Shown: piece after piece, positions 8,531-16,300 of the stretch | How positions within the stretch are numbered: the stretch's first letter is position 1 | How the letters are laid out: every line of letters begins with the position of its first letter | Source of the DNA: Streptomyces acidicola | Lineage (GTDB): Bacteria > Actinomycetota > Actinomycetes > Streptomycetales > Streptomycetaceae | Assembly (NCBI RefSeq): GCF_009377235.1 | Contig: NZ_VMNX01000063.1 | Coordinates: 1-41,952 of the forward strand | Length of the DNA stretch: 41,952 bases | Direction: 5' to 3' | Made by a program: the position numbers and the translations under genes | The notes under the pieces: model-generated | What the model was told of the DNA's origin: nothing | The model's database searches: none | What the model saw: only the letters and a program-made list of their open reading frames with translations

Positions 8531-8596
8531 GCGCTAACTCACCTCATCTACCGCCCCCCGACACTCCTGATATCGGCCCCCGGCGGCCCCTGGAGA

Positions 8597-8719
8597 TCAC
8601 AGCAGCCCCGCCGCCCGTGCCCACCGGGCTGCGTCAGACCCGGGGGCCAACCCCCGGACCCCCGGCCGGTTCACGGCGGGCGCCCCGGTCACAGCAGCCC
8701 CGCCGCCCGTGCCCACCGG
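8597..8719. repeat. 31-bp direct repeat duplicating the 3' end of the acyl-CoA ligase gene
   Basis: A 31-base stretch at 8597-8627 recurs exactly at 8689-8719. The second copy is the last ten codons plus stop of the acyl-CoA ligase gene (- strand); the first lies in the intergenic space. Between them a hairpin CCGGGGG-CCAA-CCCCCGG (8640-8657) could act as a terminator. The layout suggests a local tandem duplication of the gene end. Confidence 0.7.
8640..8657 (-). terminator. Small GC hairpin downstream of the acyl-CoA ligase gene
   Basis: CCGGGGG (8640-8646) pairs with CCCCCGG (8651-8657) around a CCAA loop, 32 bases past the stop codon of the ligase gene. It is a plausible first terminator of the frc operon. 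Confidence 0.45.
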
Positions 8720-10821
8720 TACTTCGCGCCGAGCACGGCCACTGGCTTCTCGGTCGTGTACGGGTATGCCACGACCCCTCGCTCGAAGAGGTACTGGCAG
8801 GCCTCCTCGACCTCCACGTCGCCCGCGAGCGACGCCACCACGGGCTTGCTGATGCCGCGCTCGCGGAATTCGGCCACCACGCGCGCGGTGAGCTCGGCGA
8901 AGACCATGGGAGGGGTCACGATGGTGTGCCAGTAGCCGAGGACGAGCGCGTGGATGCGCGGGTCCTCCAGCCCCAGCCGGATCGTCGCCTCGTACGTCGA
9001 CGGCGGCTCACCCCCGGTGATGTCGACCGGGTTGCCCGCGGCCCCGAAGGGCGGGATGAACTTCCGGAAGGACTCGTCCAGGTCCGGCGGGATCTCCATC
9101 AGGGAGAGCCCGTTGTCGGTGACCGCGTCGGACAACAGGACGCCGCTGCCGCCGGCGCCCGTGATGATCACGACGTTGTCGCCCTGCGGCGTCGGAAGCA
9201 CCGGCAACGCGCGCGCGTACTCCAGCATTTCGTTCAGCCCGGGCGCCCGGATGACACCGGCCTGCTTCAGGATGTCGTCGTACACGGCGTCGTCGCCGGC
9301 CAGCGCGCCCGTGTGCGAGCCCGCCGCCTTCGCTCCGGCCGCCGTACGGCCCGCCTTCAGGACCACGACCGGCTTCTTCGGGACGGTGGCCCGCGCCGCC
9401 TCGACGAAGGCGCGCCCGTCTTTGAGGTCCTCCAGGTGCATGGCGATGCACTGGGTGTTCGGGTCCTCACCGAACCAGGTGAGCAGGTCGTCCTCGTCCA
9501 GGTCGGACTTGTTGCCGAGCCCGACGATCGCCGACACGCCCGTCTTCGTGGTGCGCGCGAAGCCCAGGATGGCCATTCCGATGCCACCGGACTGCGAGGT
9601 CAGCGCGACACCGCCCTTGACGTCGTACGGGGTGCAGAACGTGGCGCACAGGTCCTGCCAGGTCGAGTAGTAGCCGTAGATGTTCGGCCCGAGCAGCCGG
9701 ATGCCGTGCCGCTCGGCGATCGCCACGATCTCGGCCTGCAACTCGTGCTCGCCGGTCTCCGCGAACCCGGAGGGGATCAGTACGGCGTTGGGGATCTTCT
9801 TGCGTCCCACCTCCTCCAGGGCCGAGGCCACGAACTTGGCGGGGATCGCGAAGACCGCCACATCCACCTCACCGGGAACATCCGTGACACTCTTGTACGC
9901 CTTGCGGCCCAGAATGTCATCGGCCTTGGGGTTCACCGGGTGGATCTCCCCGGAGAAGCCGCCGTCGATGAGGTTGCGCATCACCGAGTTGCCGATCTTG
10001 CCCTGCTCGTTGGAGGCGCCGATCACGGCGACCGAGGAGGGCTGCATCAGGCGACGCATGGAGGTGAGGATCTCCTCGCGCGTGTAGGTGCGCCGTGGCG
10101 TCGGCACCGAGTCCGCGAGGATCACACGGATGTCCGCAGCGACCGCGCCCTCCGGAGTGGCGATCACCGGGTTGAGGTCCACCTCGGCGATCTCCGGGAA
10201 GTCCGCGACGAGTTCGGAGACCCGGCGGATCTGTTCGGCGATCGCCCACCGGTCCACGGCCGCGCTGCCGCGCACCCCGTGCAGGATCTCCGCCGAGCGG
10301 ATCGAGTCCAGCATCGACAGGGCCTCGTCGGCGGACACGGGAGCCAGCCGGAAGGTCACGTCCTTGAGGACCTCGACCAGCACGCCGCCGAGTCCGAAGG
10401 CCACGACCTTTCCGAACGTCGGATCGGTGACCGCCCCGACGATGACCTCCTGCCCCTGGGGGAGCAGTTCCTGGACCTGCACGCCCTCGATGCGCGCCTG
10501 CGGGTCGTACGCCCGTGCGTTCTCGACGATCTTGTGGAAGGCGGCCCGCACGTCGGCGGAACCCTCCACCCCGACGATCACGCCGCCCGCGTCGGTCTTG
10601 TGCAGGATGTCGGGCGAGACGATCTTCATGACGACCGGCCCGCCGAAGCGCGCCGCGTACGCCACCGCCTCGTCGACGTCCCTCGCCAGTTCCTCACCCG
10701 GAACGGCGATCCCGTACGCGTCGGCGATCACCTTGCCCTCGGGCGCGGTGAGCGCGCTGCGGCCCTCGGCCCGTACGGCGTCGAGGAGCGTACGCACCCG
10801 CAAGCCCCGGTCTTCGGCCAT
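8689..10821 (-). CDS. ADP-forming acyl-CoA ligase, ATP-grasp domain first
   Basis: 710 residues. Residues ~25-235 form the ATP-grasp (beta-type) domain ('GGPVVMKIVSPDILHKTDAGGV', 'VAFGLGGVLVEVLKD'). The CoA-binding Rossmann domain follows ('VAVIGASNEQGKIGN', ~265-365), then the succinyl-CoA-ligase-like part with the phospho-His loop 'AAGSHTGALAGDD'. Most acetate-CoA ligases of this family run CoA-binding, ligase, ATP-grasp, so this is the permuted arrangement. The reaction is acid + CoA + ATP to acyl-CoA + ADP + Pi, or the reverse. Next to frc it could recover ATP from formyl-CoA or charge oxalate. ATG at 10821 is chosen over a TTG one codon upstream. The gene starts 4 bp after the frc stop, so it is one operon. 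Confidence 0.82.
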   Translation of the reverse strand: MAEDRGLRVRTLLDAVRAEGRSALTAPEGKVIADAYGIAVPGEELARDVDEAVAYAARFGGPVVMKIVSPDILHKTDAGGVIVGVEGSADVRAAFHKIVENARAYDPQARIEGVQVQELLPQGQEVIVGAVTDPTFGKVVAFGLGGVLVEVLKDVTFRLAPVSADEALSMLDSIRSAEILHGVRGSAAVDRWAIAEQIRRVSELVADFPEIAEVDLNPVIATPEGAVAADIRVILADSVPTPRRTYTREEILTSMRRLMQPSSVAVIGASNEQGKIGNSVMRNLIDGGFSGEIHPVNPKADDILGRKAYKSVTDVPGEVDVAVFAIPAKFVASALEEVGRKKIPNAVLIPSGFAETGEHELQAEIVAIAERHGIRLLGPNIYGYYSTWQDLCATFCTPYDVKGGVALTSQSGGIGMAILGFARTTKTGVSAIVGLGNKSDLDEDDLLTWFGEDPNTQCIAMHLEDLKDGRAFVEAARATVPKKPVVVLKAGRTAAGAKAAGSHTGALAGDDAVYDDILKQAGVIRAPGLNEMLEYARALPVLPTPQGDNVVIITGAGGSGVLLSDAVTDNGLSLMEIPPDLDESFRKFIPPFGAAGNPVDITGGEPPSTYEATIRLGLEDPRIHALVLGYWHTIVTPPMVFAELTARVVAEFRERGISKPVVASLAGDVEVEEACQYLFERGVVAYPYTTEKPVAVLGAKYRWARAAGLL

Positions 10822-10825
10822 CAAT

Positions 10826-12061
10826 TCAGATCACTCCGTTCGACTTGAGCAGGCGCAGCTCCTCGTCGCCGAGGCCGAGCTCGCCGACGAAGACCTCTTC
10901 GTTGTGCTCGCCGAGCAACGGCGAACTGGTCACGTCCACGGGGGAGTCGGAGAGCTTCAGCGGACTGCCCACGGTCACGAACTCGCCCCGCTCGGGGTGC
11001 GGAACCTTGACGACCATCTCGTTGGCGGCCAGCGACGGGTCCTCGATGATCTCCTCGGTGGAGAGGATCGGCCCGCACGGGATGTTGTGGGCGTTGAGCT
11101 TCTCCAGCACCTCCCACTTGGGGAGGGTGCTGGTCCATTCCTCGATGAGCTGGAACATCTTGTTCAGCTTCGGCAGCCGGGTCTCGGGCGTCGACCACTC
11201 GGGGTCGTCGGCGAGCTCGGGCCGGCCGATGAGCTCGCTGAGCGGTTTCCAGCCGACGGGCTGCACGATGACGTAGACGTAGTCGTTCGGTCCGCCCGGC
11301 GCGCACTTGACCGCCCAGCCGGGCTGACCGCCGCCGGACGCGTTTCCCGAGCGGGGAACTTCCGTGCCGAAGTCCTCGTTGGGATATTCAGCGAGCGGGC
11401 CATGGGCCAGGCGCTGCTGATCGCGCAGCTTCACCCGGCAGAGGTTGAGCACGGCGTGCTGCATGGCCACGTTGACCCGCTGACCGCGCCCGGTGTTCTC
11501 CCGCTGGAACAGCGCCGCGAGAATCCCCGCCACGGCGTGGATGCCCGTGCCCGAGTCCCCGATCTGGGCACCCGTCGCCAGCGGCGGCCCGTCCTCGAAC
11601 CCGGTGGTCGACATCGACCCGCCCATGGCCTGCGCGACGACCTCGTACGCCTTGAAGTTGGTGTACGGGCCTTCGCCGAACCCCTTGATGGAGGCATAGA
11701 CGATACGCGGATTGATCTCCTGGATGCGGTCCCAGGTGAACCCCATGCGGTCGACCGCGCCCGGTCCGAAGTTCTCGACCATGACGTCGGAACGCCGGAT
11801 CAGCTCGGTCAGGAGTTCCTTGCCGCGCTCGGTCTTGGTGTTGAGGGTGATGCTCCGCTTGTTGCAGTTGAGCATCGTGAAGTAGAGGGAGTCGACGTCC
11901 GGGAGATCTCGCAACTGCTTGCGCGTGATGTCACCGGTCGGCGCTTCCAGCTTCACGACGTCCGCGCCGAGCCACGCGAGCAACTGGGTCGCGGACGGCC
12001 CGGACTGGACGTGCGTCATGTCCAGGACGCGGATGCCTTCGAGGGCCTTGGTTCCTGTCAT
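10826..12061 (-). CDS. frc: Formyl-CoA:oxalate CoA-transferase (class III)
   Basis: 411 residues from the ATG at 12061, which has GTGAGG nine bases upstream; a GTG three codons earlier is the alternative. With this start the catalytic aspartate in 'QIGDSGTG' is residue 169, the number it has in the Oxalobacter formigenes enzyme. The glycine loop 'SGNASGGGQPGW', which closes over the active site in Frc, is intact, as is the C-terminal 'SPLLGEHNEEV'. The enzyme moves CoA from formyl-CoA (or succinyl/acetyl-CoA) to oxalate through aspartyl-CoA intermediates. It follows the ThDP enzyme with the ribosome site overlapping that gene's stop, and precedes the acyl-CoA ligase by 4 bp. This is the best-identified enzyme of the block. 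Confidence 0.9.
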   Translation of the reverse strand: MTGTKALEGIRVLDMTHVQSGPSATQLLAWLGADVVKLEAPTGDITRKQLRDLPDVDSLYFTMLNCNKRSITLNTKTERGKELLTELIRRSDVMVENFGPGAVDRMGFTWDRIQEINPRIVYASIKGFGEGPYTNFKAYEVVAQAMGGSMSTTGFEDGPPLATGAQIGDSGTGIHAVAGILAALFQRENTGRGQRVNVAMQHAVLNLCRVKLRDQQRLAHGPLAEYPNEDFGTEVPRSGNASGGGQPGWAVKCAPGGPNDYVYVIVQPVGWKPLSELIGRPELADDPEWSTPETRLPKLNKMFQLIEEWTSTLPKWEVLEKLNAHNIPCGPILSTEEIIEDPSLAANEMVVKVPHPERGEFVTVGSPLKLSDSPVDVTSSPLLGEHNEEVFVGELGLGDEELRLLKSNGVI

Positions 12062-12071
12062 CGGGGGCACC

Positions 12072-13772
12072 TCACTTGTACATAGTCTGGTTCATGGTTC
12101 CGGGGGCGTACGCGTCCGGGTCGACCCAGACGTTGATCAGCGACGGCTTACCGGACTCACGGGCGCGGCGGAGCGCGGGGCCGATGTCGGCGGGGTCGCG
12201 GACCTCCTCGCCGTAACCGCCCAGCATCTGCGCGAACTTGTCGTACTGGACGTCACCGAGGGTGTTGCCGACCCGCTCTCGTTCCTCGCCGTACTTGGCC
12301 TTCTGGCCGTAGCGGATCTGGTTCATGGAGGAGTTGTTGCCGACGATGCCGACGAAGGGGAGGTTGTATCGGACGAGGGTCTCGAAGTCCCAGCCGGTGA
12401 GGGAGAAGGCGCCGTCACCGAAGAGGGCGACCACTTCCTTGTCGGGCCGCGCCTGCTTGGCCGCGAGCACGAAGGGGACGCCGACGCCGAGGGTGCCCAG
12501 AGGGCCCGGGTCCATCCAGTGGCCGGGCGACTTGGGCTGCACGACCTGACCGGAGAAGGTGACGATGTCGCCGCCGTCGCCGATGTAGATGGAGTCTTCG
12601 GTGAGGAAGTCGTTGATCTCGCTGACCAGCCGGTACGGGTGGATGGGTGAGGCCTCCGACTTGAGGCTGGGCAGCCTCTTCTCGATGGCCGTCTGCTCGG
12701 CGGCGCGCAGCTCGTCGAGCCACTCCTTGCGCTTCGACGCGCCCCCGTTGCTGTATCCATTAAAGGCGTGCCCGGAGACGGCCTCGGTCACCGACTTCAG
12801 GACCAGCCCGGCGTCGCCCACGATCCCGAGGTCGATGTCGCGGTTCTTGCCGACGGTCCGGTAGTCGAGGTCGATCTGTACGACGGTCGCGTCCTGCGAG
12901 AGCCGCTTGCCGTAGCCCATGCGGAAGTCGAAGGGCGTGCCGACGACGACGATGACGTCGGCGTTCGAGAAGGCGTACCGGCGGGAGAGCTGGAAGTGGT
13001 GCGGGTCCCCGGGCGGGAGGGTGCCGCGGCCGGCGCCGTTCATGTACGCGGGGATGTTGAGGGTCCGTACGAGGTCGATGGCCGCCTCCGTGCCGCGGGT
13101 CGTCCACACCTGACTGCCCAGCAGGATGGCGGGCTTCTCGGCGTGCACGAGGAGGTCGGCGAGCTTCTCGATGGCCTCGGGGTCGCCGGCCGAGCGGGTG
13201 GAGGCGCGGTAGGCACCGGCCTTCGGCACACGCGCCTTCTCCACGGGCACCTTGGCGTCCAGTACGTCGCGCGGGATCTCCAGGAAGGAGGGGCCGGGCG
13301 CACCGTGGTAGCACTCGCGGAAGGCCATCGACACCATGTCCGCCGCGCGCGCCGTGTCCGGCACGGTCGCCGCGAACTTGGTGATCGGGGTCATCATGTC
13401 GACGTGCGGGAGGTCCTGCAGGGACCCCATCTTGTGCTGGGTGAGGGCTCCCTGGCCGCCGATCAGCAGCATCGGCGACTCCGCGCGGAAGGCGTTGGCG
13501 ACACCGGTCACGGCGTCGGTGGTGCCGGGGCCCGCGGTGACGACGGCGCAGCCGGGCTTGCCGGTGATACGGGCGTAGCCGTCGGCGGCGTGGGCGGCGA
13601 CCTGCTCGTGGCGTACGTCGACGACCTCTATGCCTTCGTCGACGCACCCGTCGTAGATGTCGATGATGTGGCCGCCGCACAAGGTGTAGATGACCTCCAC
13701 ACCCTCCGCTTTGAGTGCCTTGGCGACCAGGTGCCCACCGGAGATGAGGTTCTGGCCGTTGTCGTCGGGCAT
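12072..13772 (-). CDS. ThDP-dependent oxalyl-CoA decarboxylase or 2-hydroxyacyl-CoA lyase-like enzyme
   Basis: 566 residues with the three-domain thiamine-diphosphate layout. The activating Glu is E56 (DVRHEQVAAHAADGYAR), the central domain has 'GTLPPGDPHHFQLSR', and the ThDP/Mg motif runs GDG...NN ('GDGAFSLTGWDFE' to 'IVGNNSSMNQ', near 440-470). Position directly before frc argues for oxalyl-CoA decarboxylase, which makes formyl-CoA + CO2. The N-terminal 'YTLCGGHIIDIYDG' is unlike the 'GVVGIPIT' of classical Oxc, however, and resembles ILVBL/2-hydroxyacyl-CoA lyases, which also release formyl-CoA. Both readings supply formyl-CoA to the neighbour. ATG preceded by GGAGGGACAGGA. First gene of the - strand operon. 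Confidence 0.72.
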   Translation of the reverse strand: MPDDNGQNLISGGHLVAKALKAEGVEVIYTLCGGHIIDIYDGCVDEGIEVVDVRHEQVAAHAADGYARITGKPGCAVVTAGPGTTDAVTGVANAFRAESPMLLIGGQGALTQHKMGSLQDLPHVDMMTPITKFAATVPDTARAADMVSMAFRECYHGAPGPSFLEIPRDVLDAKVPVEKARVPKAGAYRASTRSAGDPEAIEKLADLLVHAEKPAILLGSQVWTTRGTEAAIDLVRTLNIPAYMNGAGRGTLPPGDPHHFQLSRRYAFSNADVIVVVGTPFDFRMGYGKRLSQDATVVQIDLDYRTVGKNRDIDLGIVGDAGLVLKSVTEAVSGHAFNGYSNGGASKRKEWLDELRAAEQTAIEKRLPSLKSEASPIHPYRLVSEINDFLTEDSIYIGDGGDIVTFSGQVVQPKSPGHWMDPGPLGTLGVGVPFVLAAKQARPDKEVVALFGDGAFSLTGWDFETLVRYNLPFVGIVGNNSSMNQIRYGQKAKYGEERERVGNTLGDVQYDKFAQMLGGYGEEVRDPADIGPALRRARESGKPSLINVWVDPDAYAPGTMNQTMYK

Positions 13773-13867
13773 AGCGAAGTCCTGTCCCTCCGTAGGGGAT
13801 CGGGCGCGTGTTTGCGCAGCTCACACGCCATTCACATGGTGCTCGTGGATCCTGTCGCGATAGATTG

Positions 13868-13891
13868 CATACAGTCGACGAATACTGTATG
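13868..13891. promoter_or_regulatory. Perfect inverted repeat CATACAGT-N8-ACTGTATG in divergent promoter region
   Basis: CATACAGT (13868-13875) and ACTGTATG (13884-13891) are exact inverted copies with an 8-base spacer, centred in the 224-bp gap between the divergent ThDP enzyme and sucC-like genes. A TAGATT (13861-13866) just before it could be a -10 box for the + strand. The size and symmetry suit a dimeric repressor, perhaps GntR-type; no such gene is present in this window. Confidence 0.65.
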
Positions 13892-13996
13892 AAGCTTGTT
13901 ATCCCGCATCCGGTGGGTGGTGTCCAGGGGGCGTGCGGCACTTTACGAGGGCTTGGTGGTTGGCCCTCCCAGATGACTCAGTGGTCAGGAGCCGGA

Positions 13997-15127
13997 ATGG
14001 ACCTGTTCGAACACCAGGCAAGGGAACTCTTCGCGGAATACGGCATCTTGGTGCCGCGGGCGGAGGTCACCGACTCGCCCAAGGAGGCGCGGGAGATCGC
14101 CCGCAGGCTCGGCGGACGCGTCGTGGTCAAGGCCCAGGTGAAGACCGGAGGCCGTGGCAAGGCGGGCGGAGTGAAGCTCGCAGCCGACCCCGCTGCCACC
14201 GAACTGACGGCCCGCCAGATCCTCGGTATGGACATCAAGGGCCACACGGTCGGCAAGGTGATGCTGGCCCAGCCTGTCGACATCGAGCGCGAGTTCTACG
14301 TCAGCTACGTTCTCGACCGCGCGGCCGGCCACTTCCTGGCCATCGCCTCGGCCGAGGGCGGCATGGAGATCGAGGAGGTGGCCGCGACCAGGCCGGAGGC
14401 GGTCGCGCGCATACCCGTCGACCCGGCCGAAGGCGTGACAGCGGCGAAGGCCGCGCACATCGCCGAGGCCGCCGGACTGCCACCGCAGGCCGTCGACGTC
14501 CTCGTGCGGCTCTGGGATGTCCTCGTCCGTGAGGACGCCGTACTCGTCGAGGTGAACCCCCTCGTCCGTACCGCGCAGGGGCAGATCCTCGCCCTCGACG
14601 GCAAGGTCACCCTCGACGACAACGCGCACTTCCGGCAGGCCCGTTGGGGTGATGAGGCCGCCGCGCACGACGATCCCCTGGAGGCCGCGGCCGCGGCCAA
14701 GGGCCTCAACTACGTGAAGCTGGACGGCGAGGTCGGCATCATCGGCAACGGTGCGGGCCTCGTCATGTCGACCCTCGACGTGGTCGCCGGCTGCGGTGCC
14801 CGACCCGCCAACTTCCTCGACATCGGCGGCGGAGCGAGCGCCCAGATCATGGCCGACGGCCTCTCCGTCATCCTCTCCGACCCGGCCGTGAAGTCCGTGT
14901 TCGTCAACGTCTTCGGCGGCATCACCGCCTGCGACGCGGTCGCCGACGGCATCGTGCAGGCCCTGGAGACCGTCCAGCTGACCAAACCGCTGGTCGTGCG
15001 CCTCGACGGCAACAACGCCGCCCGCGGCCGCGCCATCCTCGACGGGCACGCCCACCCCTTGGTCCAGCAGGCCACCACCATGGACGGCGCCGCACGCCGG
15101 GCCGCCGACCTCGCCAACGCAGCCTAA
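13997..15127 (+). CDS. sucC: Succinyl-CoA ligase (ADP-forming) beta subunit paralogue
   Basis: 376 residues, slightly shorter than the usual ~388-392. N-terminal 'DLFEHQARELFAEYGI' and ATP-grasp 'KAQVKTGGRGKAGGVK' are typical, as are 'VEVNPLV' (Mg/ATP ligands) and the C-terminal 'GNGAGLVMSTLD' and 'FVNVFGGI' loops that meet the alpha subunit. The ATG at 13997 has AGGAG five bases before it; longer readings start in non-coding sequence. With the alpha subunit 11 bp downstream it should form an active heteromer making succinyl-CoA from succinate, CoA and ATP. In an oxalate block it may feed CoA to the class III transferase; another acid specificity, such as malate, cannot be excluded by eye. 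Confidence 0.85.
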   Translation: MDLFEHQARELFAEYGILVPRAEVTDSPKEAREIARRLGGRVVVKAQVKTGGRGKAGGVKLAADPAATELTARQILGMDIKGHTVGKVMLAQPVDIEREFYVSYVLDRAAGHFLAIASAEGGMEIEEVAATRPEAVARIPVDPAEGVTAAKAAHIAEAAGLPPQAVDVLVRLWDVLVREDAVLVEVNPLVRTAQGQILALDGKVTLDDNAHFRQARWGDEAAAHDDPLEAAAAAKGLNYVKLDGEVGIIGNGAGLVMSTLDVVAGCGARPANFLDIGGGASAQIMADGLSVILSDPAVKSVFVNVFGGITACDAVADGIVQALETVQLTKPLVVRLDGNNAARGRAILDGHAHPLVQQATTMDGAARRAADLANAA

Positions 15128-15138
15128 GGAGACCGGAC

Positions 15139-16056
15139 ATGGCCATCTACCTCACCAAGGAGAGCAAGCTCCTCGTCCAGGGCATGACCGGCGGCGAAGG
15201 CATGAAGCACACGCGCCGCATGCTCGCGGCCGGCACGGACGTCGTCGGCGGCGTCAACCCCCGCAAGGCCGGCCGCACCGTAGACTTCGACGACCGCGCC
15301 GTCCCCGTCTTCGGCTCCGTGTACGAGGGCATCGAGGAGACCGGCGCCGACGTGACCGTCGTCTTCGTACCGCCCGCGTTCGCCAAGGCCGCCGTGATCG
15401 AGGCCGCCGACGCCGGCATCGCCCTCGCCGTCGTCATCACCGAGGGCATCCCGGTCCACGACTCGGTCGCCTTCACCGCCTACGCACAGGCGAAGGGCAC
15501 ACGCATCATCGGACCCAACTGCCCAGGCCTGATCACACCCGGCCAGTCCAACGCGGGCATCATCCCCGCCGACATCACCAAGCCCGGCCGCATCGGCCTG
15601 GTGTCCAAGTCGGGCACGCTGACCTACCAACTGATGTACGAACTCCGCGACATCGGCTTCTCCACGTGCGTCGGCATCGGCGGCGACCCGGTCGTCGGCA
15701 CCACCCACATCGACTGCCTGGCCGCCTTCGAGGACGACCCGGACACCGAACTCATCGTGATGATCGGGGAGATCGGCGGCGACGCCGAGGAACGGGCCGC
15801 CGCGTACATCCGCGACCACGTCACCAAGCCCGTCGTCGGCTACATCGCCGGCTTCACAGCGCCCGAGGGCAGGACGATGGGGCATGCGGGCGCGATCGTC
15901 TCCGGCTCATCGGGCACGGCTCAGGCGAAGAAGGAGGCCCTGGAGGCGGCCGGGGTCCAGGTGGGCGGCACACCGACCGAGACGGCGCACCTGGTGCTGG
16001 CCCGGCTGGACACCGAGCATGCGGGAACCGCCCCCAACGGAACCAACCCCGACTGA
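15139..16056 (+). CDS. sucD: Succinyl-CoA ligase alpha subunit paralogue
   Basis: 305 residues. 'LLVQGMTGGEGMKH' is the CoA-binding glycine loop, 'GPNCPGLITPGQSNAG' the substrate loop, 'LVSKSGTLTYQ' a conserved strand, and H249 in 'RTMGHAGAIVSGSSG' the phosphorylated histidine. It is very like the housekeeping SucD of actinomycetes, so this pair is probably a second copy recruited to the oxalate block. ATG preceded by AAGGAG, 11 bp after sucC, hence one transcript. The last dozen residues (HAGTAPNGTNPD) lead into a run of repeated AACGGAACC-like bases. Confidence 0.86.
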   Translation: MAIYLTKESKLLVQGMTGGEGMKHTRRMLAAGTDVVGGVNPRKAGRTVDFDDRAVPVFGSVYEGIEETGADVTVVFVPPAFAKAAVIEAADAGIALAVVITEGIPVHDSVAFTAYAQAKGTRIIGPNCPGLITPGQSNAGIIPADITKPGRIGLVSKSGTLTYQLMYELRDIGFSTCVGIGGDPVVGTTHIDCLAAFEDDPDTELIVMIGEIGGDAEERAAAYIRDHVTKPVVGYIAGFTAPEGRTMGHAGAIVSGSSGTAQAKKEALEAAGVQVGGTPTETAHLVLARLDTEHAGTAPNGTNPD

Positions 16057-16300
16057 ATCGACCCCAACGGAACGACCGCAGCGTCCCTCCCGGTTGAAGC
16101 GCGGTGACCATGCGGCACCACGCAGTCTCGCCGCCTTCTTCCGTACGACGTCTCCGTACCCGCCAGCAGGCAGTCAGGCGCTTCCCGGTACGGGAGACGA
16201 GCCATGCCCGACTCTGCCCGCCCGTCTCCTGCCACCGCCCCTCCAAGGAAGGCCTCGCGGGGCTTCCTTCTCGACTGTGCACCGAGAGCGGAGTAATCGA
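16057..16300 (+). other. 244-bp gap between sucD and the aldehyde dehydrogenase
   Basis: The beginning holds degenerate tandem copies of 'CCCAACGGAAC' that continue from the 3' end of sucD. Near 16245-16270 a short imperfect hairpin (AAGGAAG against CTTCCTT) precedes the ribosome site of the next gene. I see no credible small gene or clear promoter. Confidence 0.4.
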
